From the NCBI RefSeq assembly GCF_016892765.1, contig NZ_JAFEMD010000007.1, forward strand, positions 88,370-152,369: a stretch of DNA of 64,000 nt, in the 5' to 3' direction. Source of the stretch: Microvirga arvi (lineage in GTDB: Bacteria; Pseudomonadota; Alphaproteobacteria; Rhizobiales; Beijerinckiaceae). Below are positions 1 to 8,346 of this stretch, piece after piece. A model generated the notes under the pieces. The model was not told where the DNA came from. It saw only the letters and a list, made by a program, of their open reading frames with translations, and did no database searches. The first letter of the stretch is position 1, and each line of letters begins with the position of its first letter. The position numbers and the translations under genes were made by a program.

Positions 1-2140
1 ACCACTCCACTTCATTGTCGACGAAGAAGCGGTCGAGGGCGCTCTCGAGGCGGGGCATGAGGATGCCCCGCTCCGTGGAAAGAGCCGTGTTGAGTACGGG
101 CAGATCGCCTGCATCCGTCACCAAGTTCGGATCGAAGCCTGCCCGCTCGGCCGCCATGGCGGCGAGATCGCACCAGGAGGTCTCGCCGATATTGGCCATG
201 TGCCAGATGCCCGTGCCGCCGTCGATCAGGAGGTCAAGGGAGGTGTTCACGAGATCGGGCACATAGGTCGGCGATACGATGTCGAGACTGGCCTCCACCC
301 CTTCGCCCTTGCTTAAGGTGTTGAGGATGGACCATACGAAGTTGTAGCGGTCCCATGGGCCGAAGAAGGCGCTCGTGCGCAGGATGAGCGCCCTGTCGTG
401 CGCCTTAAGGATCCGGCGCTCGGCCTCGGCTTTGCTTTCGCCATAGACCGTGGTGGGGCTGACCGCATCGCTCTCCACATAAGGCCGTCCGAGAGTTCCG
501 TCGAAGACCAGATCGGACGAGAAGGTGACCAGAGGGATGCCGAGATCGGCGCAGACCTTCGCCAGCACGGCGGCGCCCGTGGCGTTCTCCCGGAAACAGG
601 CTTTCCGGTCGTTCTCCGCCTCGGCGACACGCACATAGCCCGCCGTGTTGACGACCGCCCAGGGGCGGTGGCACTCAAGCGCCCTGGCGACGCTCTTGGG
701 ATCGGCGATGTCCATGTCCTGCCGTGAGAGCAGCACATGGTTGAGGCCGCGGAAATCGCAAAGTCGCGAATAGGCGCGGCCCAGGGTTCCGGTGGCGCCC
801 GTGATCAGCAGCTGGCGCGGCTCGTCGGCAAGCCAGCAGGCGCGCGATTCCTTCGACGGACGCTTGTAGAAGCGGATATCCCGTTTCCACCAGCCGGCGC
901 GATCAAGCACCGGATGATCGAAGTTGCCGGTCGTGGCGAGCGATTCGGCCGCGTGAGCGAGGGCCGTACGCCGAGGCGCAGATGCACGAACGTCGAACGG
1001 ACCGGGCTCGTAGAAACCGTTGCGCCTGGTGAGAAGGCTGTTCCAATCCACGGCCCCGTAGAGAGACCACACGGTCACGGCACGGATTTCCGCGCCCTCG
1101 TCGCGCAGCGTGTTGACGTCGTTCCACACCTCCATCAGCCAGCGCAGCTGATCGTCGCGCGTGCTGCCGTGATGAGCCTCCGTGATGGCGATGGGCCGCT
1201 TGTAGCGCTCCCACACCTCGCGCAGACGCGCAGCCGGACCGAGATCCGCGGACGGCAGCGGCATGCGCACGGCTTCCACATCCGCATAGCGGTGCCGGCC
1301 GTTTCCGCCCCAATGGTGCTCGGGATAGCGGTTCATGCGCTCGTCGAGATAGCGCTCGCTCGTCAGGTAATGGTTGATGCCGATGATGTCGGGTGCCGCA
1401 TCGGCTTCGAGCAGAAGCTCGAGATCGGCCTGCGCAACGCCGTGATCGAGCAGGATCCGCCACCAGGGATGATTCCGGTCGACCATGCCGCACAGGAGAT
1501 CGAAGCTCAGGAAACGACGCTGGTTCTCGTGCTCTGCCTGATAGGCCAGCGTCGGCGTCGAGAAGGTCTTGCCCATGTCGTCAGTCTGCACGAGCTGCGC
1601 ATCGGGGCGGACCTTGCGAATGGCGCGCATGGACAGGACGGTCGCCTTGCACTCGTTGACGAGGATCTTGAGGAAAGACTCGTAGCTCGTGCCGTGCGGA
1701 TGCCAATGTCCGTAAAGACCGCAGAATCTCGCCGTGGTGAGCGGCTCGTTGACCGGTGTGTAGAGATCCAGATGAGGATAGCGCTCAGCCACATTGGCGG
1801 CATGGCGCGCCAGCAGTTCCGGCCATGCGGGATCGAGCATATGGGTGTAGCGGGGGCCGCTGCCGTGATGGCACAGACCCGCGATGGCGCGGATTTTCAG
1901 CTCCTGGAGACGTTTCAGGCGCGTATCCTGCCAGGAGAAGTCCGTCCGGTCCGGGCTTTCGGGAGAGATCTTCTCCCAGAGCACCGGATGCCGGAGCGTG
2001 CGGATCCCGAGCTCAGCGATACGGTCCAGATCCTCGATGCGATCGTGGTAGCCGGTCTCCAGGCTTTGGTCGCGGTAGTCGTCGCCTACTCTTGCGACAG
2101 TACATTCCAAACCGCCCCAAAGCTCTAGTGGTTTATTCAT
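1..2140 (-). CDS. Glycosyl hydrolase-like / RmlD-like sugar reductase fusion (C-terminus cut by window edge)
   Basis: The reading frame is open from an ATG at 2140 (another ATG lies immediately upstream at 2143; GGAG is 7 nt before 2140) to the window edge, so the 3' end is missing. The first roughly 440 residues resemble a family-1-type beta-glycosidase barrel, with an N-terminus starting near ELWGGLECTVARVGDDY. From about nt 830 downward comes a Rossmann domain with LLITGATGTLGRAYSR and, further on, a YGESK catalytic motif, as in dTDP-4-dehydrorhamnose reductase (RmlD). Such fusions are annotated in Methylobacteriaceae as sugar nucleotide-binding proteins; the reaction is not established. 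The neighbours glf and a glycosyltransferase on the same strand suggest polysaccharide or glycolipid assembly. The domain assignment is read by eye from translated segments. Confidence 0.75.
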   Translation of the reverse strand, partial: MNKPLELWGGLECTVARVGDDYRDQSLETGYHDRIEDLDRIAELGIRTLRHPVLWEKISPESPDRTDFSWQDTRLKRLQELKIRAIAGLCHHGSGPRYTHMLDPAWPELLARHAANVAERYPHLDLYTPVNEPLTTARFCGLYGHWHPHGTSYESFLKILVNECKATVLSMRAIRKVRPDAQLVQTDDMGKTFSTPTLAYQAEHENQRRFLSFDLLCGMVDRNHPWWRILLDHGVAQADLELLLEADAAPDIIGINHYLTSERYLDERMNRYPEHHWGGNGRHRYADVEAVRMPLPSADLGPAARLREVWERYKRPIAITEAHHGSTRDDQLRWLMEVWNDVNTLRDEGAEIRAVTVWSLYGAVDWNSLLTRRNGFYEPGPFDVRASAPRRTALAHAAESLATTGNFDHPVLDRAGWWKRDIRFYKRPSKESRACWLADEPRQLLITGATGTLGRAYSRLCDFRGLNHVLLSRQDMDIADPKSVARALECHRPWAVVNTAGYVRVAEAENDRKACFRENATGAAVLAKVCADLGIPLVTFSSDLVFDGTLGRPYVESDAVSPTTVYGESKAEAERRILKAHDRALILRTSAFFGPWDRYNFVWSILNTLSKGEGVEASLDIVSPTYVPDLVNTSLDLLIDGGTGIWHMANIGETSWCDLAAMAAERAGFDPNLVTDAGDLPVLNTALSTERGILMPRLESALDRFFVDNEVEW

Positions 2141-2212
2141 CATTCAACTCCGAGCCTGAACATCAGATCGTAAGAACTATGCGTAGCGCGGATTGTTCGA
2201 TGACTATTTTCA

Positions 2213-3367
2213 TCAGGAAACGAGACCTGCCGATGCCGACACGACCTTGACGGCGGAGGTATCTGCGCCGACCGGCAGGGACTCGTTGATGCGCCGGAAG
2301 GTAGCGAGCGCCTGGCCGACGATCTGGTCCATGTTGTAGTAGCGGTAGGTGGCCAGACGGCCCACGAACCACACGTCGGGGGTGGCGAGCGCCAGGCGCT
2401 CGTACTTCTTGAAGAGCTCCTGGTTCTCCGCCTTCGGGATCGGATAATAGGGGTCGCCTTCGGCCGACGGGTACTCATAGGTGAGCGCCGTCTTGGCGTG
2501 CTCCTGACCCGTCAGGTGCTTGTATTCCGTGACGCGGGTGTAATCATTCGTCTGCGGGAAGTTCACCACGCCGACAGACTGATGCCAAGCCTTGTCGAGC
2601 GTCACGTGCTCGAAGCGCAGCGAACGGTAGGGCAGCTTGCCGAACTGGAAATTGAAGTATTCGTCGATCGGGCCGCAATAGATGACGCGACGATGCGGGA
2701 TGACGTTCTTGACGTCGTCGTACTCGGTCTGCGTCATGATGTCGATGTTCGGATGGCTCACCATCTTCTCGAACATCCGGGTGTAGCCGTGCTTGGGCAT
2801 GAACTGGAACTCGTCCGTGAAGTAACGGTCGTCCCGGTTCGTGCGGGTCGGCACGCGCGAGGTCACGGACTTGTCGAGTTCGGACGGGTCGAGGCCCCAT
2901 TGCTTGCGGGTGTAGCCGCGGAAGAATTTTTCATAGAGCTCGCGGCCCACAACGGAGACCACAACGTCCTCCGACGTCTTGATCTCGCCGATCGTCTCGG
3001 CGCGCTCGGCAAACCAGTCCTGCAGCTGCTCGGAGGTGAGGTTCAGGCCATAGAGCTTGTTGACCGTGTCGAGGTTGATCGGGATCGGCACCTGCATGCC
3101 GTCCACTTCCGCCAGAACCCGATGCTCGTAGAAGCGCCATTCGGTGAACCGGGAGAGATGGTCGAAGATCTGCTTGGAGTTGGTGTGGAAGATGTGCGGT
3201 CCATATTGGTGGATCAGCAGCCCGTCATCGTCGTACCGGTCATAGGCGTTGCCGCCGATATGAGGACGGCGGTCAATAAGAAGGACGCGCTCGTTGCGCT
3301 CGCTCGCAAGACGTTCGGCTAGAACGCTGCCTGCAAAGCCGGCGCCGACAATCAGCCAATCATACAT
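2213..3367 (-). CDS. glf: UDP-galactopyranose mutase
   Basis: A flavoenzyme that interconverts UDP-galactopyranose and UDP-galactofuranose, the donor for galactofuranose in surface glycans. At 384 aa it has normal family length. The N-terminus carries the FAD-binding motif (LIVGAGFAGSVLAERLAS), then RRPHIGGNAYD and the YGPHIFHTN segment typical of Glf; a conserved-type RVTEYKHLTG segment follows near residue 275. It starts at ATG 3367 and lies 6 nt downstream of the glycosyltransferase gene on the same strand, so the two are probably co-transcribed. This suggests that the neighbouring glycosyltransferase or the fusion protein works on a galactofuranose-containing or related glycan; that link is inference. 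Confidence 0.93.
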   Translation of the reverse strand: MYDWLIVGAGFAGSVLAERLASERNERVLLIDRRPHIGGNAYDRYDDDGLLIHQYGPHIFHTNSKQIFDHLSRFTEWRFYEHRVLAEVDGMQVPIPINLDTVNKLYGLNLTSEQLQDWFAERAETIGEIKTSEDVVVSVVGRELYEKFFRGYTRKQWGLDPSELDKSVTSRVPTRTNRDDRYFTDEFQFMPKHGYTRMFEKMVSHPNIDIMTQTEYDDVKNVIPHRRVIYCGPIDEYFNFQFGKLPYRSLRFEHVTLDKAWHQSVGVVNFPQTNDYTRVTEYKHLTGQEHAKTALTYEYPSAEGDPYYPIPKAENQELFKKYERLALATPDVWFVGRLATYRYYNMDQIVGQALATFRRINESLPVGADTSAVKVVSASAGLVS

Positions 3368-3373
3368 TCCAGA

Positions 3374-4591
3374 TCACTCCGCAGGCGTGGTGGCATAAAC
3401 GGGAAGAGACGATGTGGGACGCTCCGAGGCGGTATCGCCCATGGCGTCCAGCATCAGCCTGTGCATGGATCCCCAGGTCTTGTCCCAGGAGCCGGCGGCG
3501 AGATGCCGGTCCACCTTGGAAAGCCAGGAATCCTTCGGACGAGCCAGGATCGTCTCGACCTTGGCCACCACCTCCTTGGCATCCTTGGCGATCTCGACGA
3601 GGCCCTTTTCGCCGTAGGGGCGCACCACATCCGTGATGGCCGTCGAAACCACAGGTACGCCTGCCGCCAGGAATTCAGGGGTTTTGGTCGGGCTGATGAA
3701 TTTCGTTGCCTCGTTGAGGGCGAAGTTCATGAAGCCCACGTCCCAGCCGGAGAGATAGCGCGGCAGTTCAGTGTAGGACTTGCCGCCGAGCCAGTGGATA
3801 TTGGACCGCTGCGGCAGGCTTGACGGGTCGATCTTCACCACCGGACCGATCATCACGAAGTTCCAGTCGGGGCGCAGATCGGCTACCTCTGCCAGAAGAT
3901 CGATGTCCATGCGCTCGTCGACGACGCCGAAGAAGCCGAGGCGGATGTGAGGAATGCTCGCCTGATCCTCCGGATCCTGCTGAATCGAGCGGGCCTGTGA
4001 GAAGTGATTGAAATCGATGGAGGACGGGAAGCCATGGACGCTGCGGTGGCGGTGCTTCTTGGCTTCATAGAGGCTCATGCCGCCCGTGAACACGAGATCG
4101 CAGCGCGAGAAGAGCGCATTCTCCAGGTCGATGAGCTCCTGGGATGCGCCGCGGAAGAGCGAAAGCTCATCCATGTTGTCATAGATGCACAGCTCGCATT
4201 CGAAATCGCTGGTGAAGGCCATCGCCATGGGCGTGTAGTACCAGAACACGCGCGGGCTCGTCGCCTCGCGGCCGATCAGTTCCTCGATCAGATCGTGCTG
4301 CTCGGAAAGGACGTCGTCATGGGACAGCCCTTCCGGAAGCATCGGAACGGCCACTGTGACACCCTGCGGCCGATCGCTCACATCCATATGCGGGGTCACG
4401 CCGGCCTTGAAAATCGGCTCTTCGATGATCAGCACGTTATAGTGCTTGACGGCACGGCTGAGAAGGTGCTGCGGGCGCTGCCAGACGAAGTCCCAACGGA
4501 GATGCGAGAAACAAACGAGAAGAGGCTTTTCCGAACCGGTTTTGAAAGGCAAACGAGGGGCATAGGACTGCGTCGTCAAACGCTCATGCAT
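3374..4591 (-). CDS. Glycosyltransferase (GT4/GT1-like)
   Basis: A 405-aa cytoplasmic glycosyltransferase. An N-terminal segment LVCFSHLRWDFVWQRPQHLL and a C-terminal nucleotide-sugar site with KTPEFLAAGVPVVSTAI match the GT-B fold families often seen next to glf. I chose ATG 4591 because TGAGG lies 8 nt upstream and the family-like sequence begins soon after. The frame stays open to an ATG at 4750, but the extra 53 residues are basic, low in similarity to the family and lack a good ribosome site. The gene is separated from glf by 6 nt. Donor and acceptor cannot be read from the sequence. Confidence 0.85.
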   Translation of the reverse strand: MHERLTTQSYAPRLPFKTGSEKPLLVCFSHLRWDFVWQRPQHLLSRAVKHYNVLIIEEPIFKAGVTPHMDVSDRPQGVTVAVPMLPEGLSHDDVLSEQHDLIEELIGREATSPRVFWYYTPMAMAFTSDFECELCIYDNMDELSLFRGASQELIDLENALFSRCDLVFTGGMSLYEAKKHRHRSVHGFPSSIDFNHFSQARSIQQDPEDQASIPHIRLGFFGVVDERMDIDLLAEVADLRPDWNFVMIGPVVKIDPSSLPQRSNIHWLGGKSYTELPRYLSGWDVGFMNFALNEATKFISPTKTPEFLAAGVPVVSTAITDVVRPYGEKGLVEIAKDAKEVVAKVETILARPKDSWLSKVDRHLAAGSWDKTWGSMHRLMLDAMGDTASERPTSSLPVYATTPAE

Positions 4592-4784
4592 AGCGCGAAC
4601 CTCAGATAAAGATGTGTTGTCACGGTCGGACAGAAGAACACGGTCCGGGGCGAATAAAGCGATGTCTTTAATGAAGCGCACCGGCGAAGGGTCGCGGTCG
4701 CAATCGATTTTACAACGCAGACGGAGCCGTTTGGTTCCATCTGCGTTCATCTTCGTGAACGCCTATTCATGCAAATAGCCGAGG

Positions 4785-5099
4785 CTATTTCTTCTCAAGC
4801 ATGAGTGTTCCTTGCCTTTGGATGAAGGTCTTTGCTTTCTCCGCGACCATCGCAAGAATCCACGGCAACTGGACTTCGACGCGTACCTGATCCTGCATGA
4901 CTTCGAGCTGGCCGCTGACGTTCTGCCCCATGGCACCAACGTGAAAATCCATCCGGTTTCCGCTCCATGTCTCATTGATGGACGCGACCTTGTCACCGAA
5001 CTGCGATTTCAGGCTCGTCATGCCGCCTTGAAGCCGCCGCATGGCCTCGGCCTGGCCGAGATTATGGGGAATGGAAACGATAAGAGGCTTTGCCATCAT
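4785..5099 (-). CDS. Polyhydroxyalkanoic acid system family protein
   Basis: A small soluble protein (about 104 aa) of the family found near polyhydroxyalkanoate granule genes (PHA_gran_rgn type). Visible features are the N-terminal SIPHNLGQAEAMRRL motif, a central beta-rich stretch with MDFHVGAMGQNVSG, and a C-terminal VQLPWILAMVAEKAK helix. Start 5099 or 5096 (two adjacent ATGs, with GGAG just upstream). No PHA synthase or phasin lies in the window, so the gene is isolated from that pathway here. Its biochemical role is not known. Confidence 0.8.
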   Translation of the reverse strand: MMAKPLIVSIPHNLGQAEAMRRLQGGMTSLKSQFGDKVASINETWSGNRMDFHVGAMGQNVSGQLEVMQDQVRVEVQLPWILAMVAEKAKTFIQRQGTLMLEKK

Positions 5100-5150
5100 G
5101 TTGCTCCGCTTTGCCACGACAAGCGAAGCAGCGCGGGTCAGGTTCCGTGG

Positions 5151-5456
5151 CTACAGCATCTCCACGCGAATCGCCCGGATCACGATGGCCTCCTGATCAA
5201 AGCGGCGCTCCAATTCAGCGCGGTAGCGCTCCCACCAGGCATGATCGAGTTCACGCGCCATCACCTCGAAGACGACGATATCGTCATGCGCCGTATGGCC
5301 GCCCTCCTTCCAGACGCCCTCGGCCGGCGCGCGCGTGAAGCTCGTAACGCCGCCGAAGCGCTCGGACAGTTCCGAGCGCACACGCCCATAGGCTGCGCCG
5401 TCAAAACGGCGGCCTGCATTGTCGGCCAGCGGCAGAAGGATCTGAACCAGATGCAT
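5151..5456 (-). CDS. Conserved hypothetical protein, about 101 aa
   Basis: A short soluble protein rich in charged residues, beginning MHLVQILLPLADNAGRRF. The C-terminal half contains HAWWERYRAELERRFDQEAI, which looks like an amphipathic helix. I preferred ATG 5456 over an in-frame ATG at 5477 because a G-rich ribosome site (GGGGGATGGTG) directly precedes it. It has no signal peptide, membrane segment or cysteine motif. It may be co-transcribed with the PHA-region gene 51 nt downstream. I do not recognise a function. Confidence 0.6.
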   Translation of the reverse strand: MHLVQILLPLADNAGRRFDGAAYGRVRSELSERFGGVTSFTRAPAEGVWKEGGHTAHDDIVVFEVMARELDHAWWERYRAELERRFDQEAIVIRAIRVEML

Positions 5457-5600
5457 CACCATCCCCCGGAACGCCATGGAGAGATGCAGGAGATAGTTCA
5501 GAGGACGGGAAAGGCGAGACCCTCAGGCACCGGTCCAGATGTGAGGGCCTGTTCCAGTCCCGATGCCTCTTGCTTCGATGTCTCCTGCCGGCGTGGCGCA

Positions 5601-5957
5601 TCAGGCCTGCAGGGCGGCGAACAAATCCCTATCCGTCTCGGGGATGTCGTCATCACTGCAATAACGGCTCGAAGGCTTGGAGACGCGCCAGGGCCAATCG
5701 GTCGAGGCATGAAAGGCCTCGGACGGACGAAGCCGTCGGGCCATGCCGCCGGGCTTGATTTCGTCGATGACGACGAAGCCGAAGATGGTGAGCCGCGTGG
5801 CCATGGCCTTCGTGATGCGGTCGCCGGCCCCGATCGTCAGAGAGCCCGCAGCATAGACCGCATCCATGAGGCTCTTCTGATCGCGGCGGGAATTGGCCGA
5901 CGAGCGTGCACCCGGAAAGCGTATGACGTTCGTCGGCTGAGACGATCTCGATTCCAT
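5601..5957 (-). CDS. Hypothetical protein, 118 aa
   Basis: A soluble protein with a polar, probably disordered N-terminus (NVIRFPGARSS) and a central hydrophobic stretch (ATRLTIFGFVVIDEI). The C-terminus is acidic (YCSDDDIPETDRDLFAAL). It lies between the RlpA-like lipoprotein and the small gene ending at 5151, all on the minus strand. I do not recognise the family. Codon use fits a real gene; the start at ATG 5957 is the only obvious one. Confidence 0.5.
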   Translation of the reverse strand: MESRSSQPTNVIRFPGARSSANSRRDQKSLMDAVYAAGSLTIGAGDRITKAMATRLTIFGFVVIDEIKPGGMARRLRPSEAFHASTDWPWRVSKPSSRYCSDDDIPETDRDLFAALQA

Positions 5958-6015
5958 GTAAGCAACCCTTGGTCCCGAATCGGGCCAAGAATCGCCGGAA
6001 GGGATTAAGAAGCGC

Positions 6016-6435
6016 CTAATTCAGCCGGTGGAGGGACACGTAGCCGACGCCGGACGAGGTCAGCCCGAGCGCCTGGGCCGGCCCCTTGGCAAGATCGATG
6101 ATCCGCCGGTGGGCGAAGGGACCGCGATCGTTCACCCGGACGACCACGGAACGGCCGTTGGTTTCGTTGACCACCTTGAGCCGGGTTCCGAAGGGAAGGG
6201 AGCGGTGAGCCGCCGTCATGTCGTAGGAATTGAAGCGCTCGCCGCTGGCGGTCTTACGCCCGTGGAAGCCGGGCCCGTACCAGGAAGCTGCGCCCCGCTG
6301 AAACGCTTTTGCTGTCTCGAGATTCGCTTGCGAGATGGATCCTGTCACATCAGGGTCGTTGGAGGCGGTTGTATTGCAGGCCGTCATGAAAAGAAGTGGC
6401 ATCATTGCTGATGCGAGGGTGAGGATATTCTTCAA
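6016..6435 (-). CDS. rlpA: RlpA-like lipoprotein (septal ring lytic transglycosylase family)
   Basis: A short RlpA-type protein with a double-psi beta-barrel domain that acts on peptidoglycan in the periplasm. The lipobox LLFMTAC ends the signal peptide; the mature part has ASWYGPGFHGRKTASGERF, FGTRLKV and VVVRVNDRGPF, which are hallmarks of the fold. I place the start at TTG 6435 because AAGGGGAG lies 7 nt upstream and it gives a normal lipoprotein signal peptide (139 aa in all). The frame continues 29 codons further up to 6522 but adds a stretch that would bury the signal. There is no SPOR domain at the C-terminus, so it is the short form of the family. Confidence 0.85.
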   Translation of the reverse strand: MKNILTLASAMMPLLFMTACNTTASNDPDVTGSISQANLETAKAFQRGAASWYGPGFHGRKTASGERFNSYDMTAAHRSLPFGTRLKVVNETNGRSVVVRVNDRGPFAHRRIIDLAKGPAQALGLTSSGVGYVSLHRLN

Positions 6436-6723
6436 GGACAGTCTCCCCTTCCGTTGTACTTGGAAGTGAAGCTGAACTTTAAAAAGGCAAGAATAAGGCG
6501 ATAAGATTTTTCGAACGCCCACTCATACTTCAGAGATATGGATCTATTGGCAAAACTAGCCTGAAGAATTTTTCTTGAAGGCGACTATATGTGGAACAAC
6601 GTTTCCTTTAACGCAGAGGAAAATTTCACCATCTCGTGATCTCCAGATTGCGTCTCTGGCCGAATAGTCAAGTCGCTATAGGTAAGTCTCCTACTGTCCC
6701 AAGACAGGTGAGGCCGCCGTTCG

Positions 6724-8274
6724 ATGCTGAAAACTTCCCCATCCCAGCATGTCGCCATCGTCGGGGCCGGTCCGGGGGGCCTGGCATCCGCCATGTTGCT
6801 GGCACGCGAGGGGATTCCGGTCACGATCTTCGAGCGCGGGCCCGCCGTCGGCGGGCGCACGCGCACGATTCAGGCTCCGGGCGGCTACAAGTTCGACATC
6901 GGCCCCACCTTCTTCCTGTATCCGCGCATCCTGAAGGATATTTTCGAGGCCTGCGGCGAGCGCCTGGAAGATCATGTCGAGCTCAGGCGGCTCGACCCGC
7001 AATATCACATCGTCTTCGAAGGCGGCGGCAGCATCCGGGCCACCTATGACCTCGACCGCCTTGAGCAGGAAATCGCTCGCCTCGCCCCCGCCGACGCCCG
7101 CAACGTGCGCCGCTTTCTCGACGACAACCGCGAAAAGCTCGCGGCTTTCCGGCCCGTGCTGGAGCAGGCCTTTTCGAGCCCAGCGGATCTTTTCTCGCCC
7201 GCCATGCTGGCGGCTTTGCCGAAGCTCAGGCCGTTTTCCAGTGTCGACAGCGATCTCAAGCGCTATTTCGCCGATCCGCGCGTACGCCTCGCCTTCTCGT
7301 TCCAGACGAAATATCTCGGCATGTCGCCGTTTCAGTGCCCGAGCCTGTTCACGATCCTGTCGTTTCTCGAATACGAGCATGGCGTGTTTCACCCGATGGG
7401 CGGCTGCGGCGCGGTGTCGGAGGCCATGGCGAATGTCGCACGCAAGATGGGCGTCGACATTCGCCTGAACACGCCCGTCGACCGCATTGTCTACGAGAAC
7501 GGGGAAGCGGTCGGCATCGAGGCCGGCGGCGAGCGGTTCGAGGCCGGCTCGGTTGTGGTCAACGGCGATTTCGGCCATGCCATGCGCCGACTCGTGCCCG
7601 AGGCCATGCGCCCGCGCTGGAAGAACAAGAAGCTCGATCGCGCCAAGATCTCGTGCTCCACCTTCATGCTCTATCTCGGCATCGAGGGCGATGCGGGCGA
7701 TCTGGCCCATCACACCATCCTTCTCTCGAAGGAATACGAGCGCAACATTCACGAGATCACGAACGGCATCCTGCCGGAGGAGCCTTCGATCTACGTGCAT
7801 CATGCCGGCGTCACCGATCCGTCCCTGGCGCCGAAGGGACATACGAGCCTTTACGTACTGGTGCCCGTGCCGAACCTGCGCTGCGGAATCGACTGGCAGC
7901 GCGAGGCCCCGCGTTATCGGAAGCTGGCGCTCGAGCGTCTCAAGATGCTCGGCCTCACCGACATTGAGAGCCGCATCCGCTTCGAGCGCGTGGTGACGCC
8001 GCGCGGCTGGCAGGACGACTTCGCCGTGTTCGAAGGCGCCACATTCAACCTCGCGCACAATCTCACGCAGATGCTCTACTTCCGGCCGCACAACCGCTTC
8101 GGCCGCAACGTGTATCTAGTGGGCGGCGGAACCCATCCCGGCAGCGGATTGCCCGTGATCTACGAGGGCGCACGCATCACGACGCGTCTTCTGCTGGAGG
8201 ATCGGGAGCGCCGCAGGGTCGAGCGAGGCGAGCCGGAGCCGTCCGCCGCGCCTATGGGCGAGGCAGTCCTGTGA
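6724..8274 (+). CDS. crtN: CrtI-family carotenoid desaturase/oxidase (CrtN-like)
   Basis: A 516-aa FAD-dependent amine-oxidase-fold enzyme of the phytoene/diapophytoene desaturase family. The dinucleotide fold is VAIVGAGPGGLASAMLLARE at residue 10, followed by VGGRTRT; the C-terminal substrate/FAD motif is VGGGTHPGSGLPVIYEGAR. It is the first gene of a plus-strand operon that also encodes squalene-forming HpnC/D/E, so the likely substrate is squalene or a C30 intermediate rather than C40 phytoene (inference). The second CrtI-family gene at 9527 may be the CrtP-type oxidase; which enzyme desaturates and which oxidises cannot be told by eye. AGGTGAGG precedes the ATG at slightly long spacing. 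Confidence 0.85.
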   Translation: MLKTSPSQHVAIVGAGPGGLASAMLLAREGIPVTIFERGPAVGGRTRTIQAPGGYKFDIGPTFFLYPRILKDIFEACGERLEDHVELRRLDPQYHIVFEGGGSIRATYDLDRLEQEIARLAPADARNVRRFLDDNREKLAAFRPVLEQAFSSPADLFSPAMLAALPKLRPFSSVDSDLKRYFADPRVRLAFSFQTKYLGMSPFQCPSLFTILSFLEYEHGVFHPMGGCGAVSEAMANVARKMGVDIRLNTPVDRIVYENGEAVGIEAGGERFEAGSVVVNGDFGHAMRRLVPEAMRPRWKNKKLDRAKISCSTFMLYLGIEGDAGDLAHHTILLSKEYERNIHEITNGILPEEPSIYVHHAGVTDPSLAPKGHTSLYVLVPVPNLRCGIDWQREAPRYRKLALERLKMLGLTDIESRIRFERVVTPRGWQDDFAVFEGATFNLAHNLTQMLYFRPHNRFGRNVYLVGGGTHPGSGLPVIYEGARITTRLLLEDRERRRVERGEPEPSAAPMGEAVL

Positions 8275-8346
8275 GGGAGGCCATCATGAGACGATTCGAG
8301 CAGCCTGGATGTCTCCTCCTCGCGGCTCCAAGCCGTTAGAGCGGCC

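Noticed and set aside
737..2128. Long plus-strand frame opposite the glycosyl hydrolase/RmlD gene
   Set aside because: Its translation has no family-like content, while the minus frame shows clear Rossmann and glycosidase motifs. It is a GC-rich mirror of the real gene.
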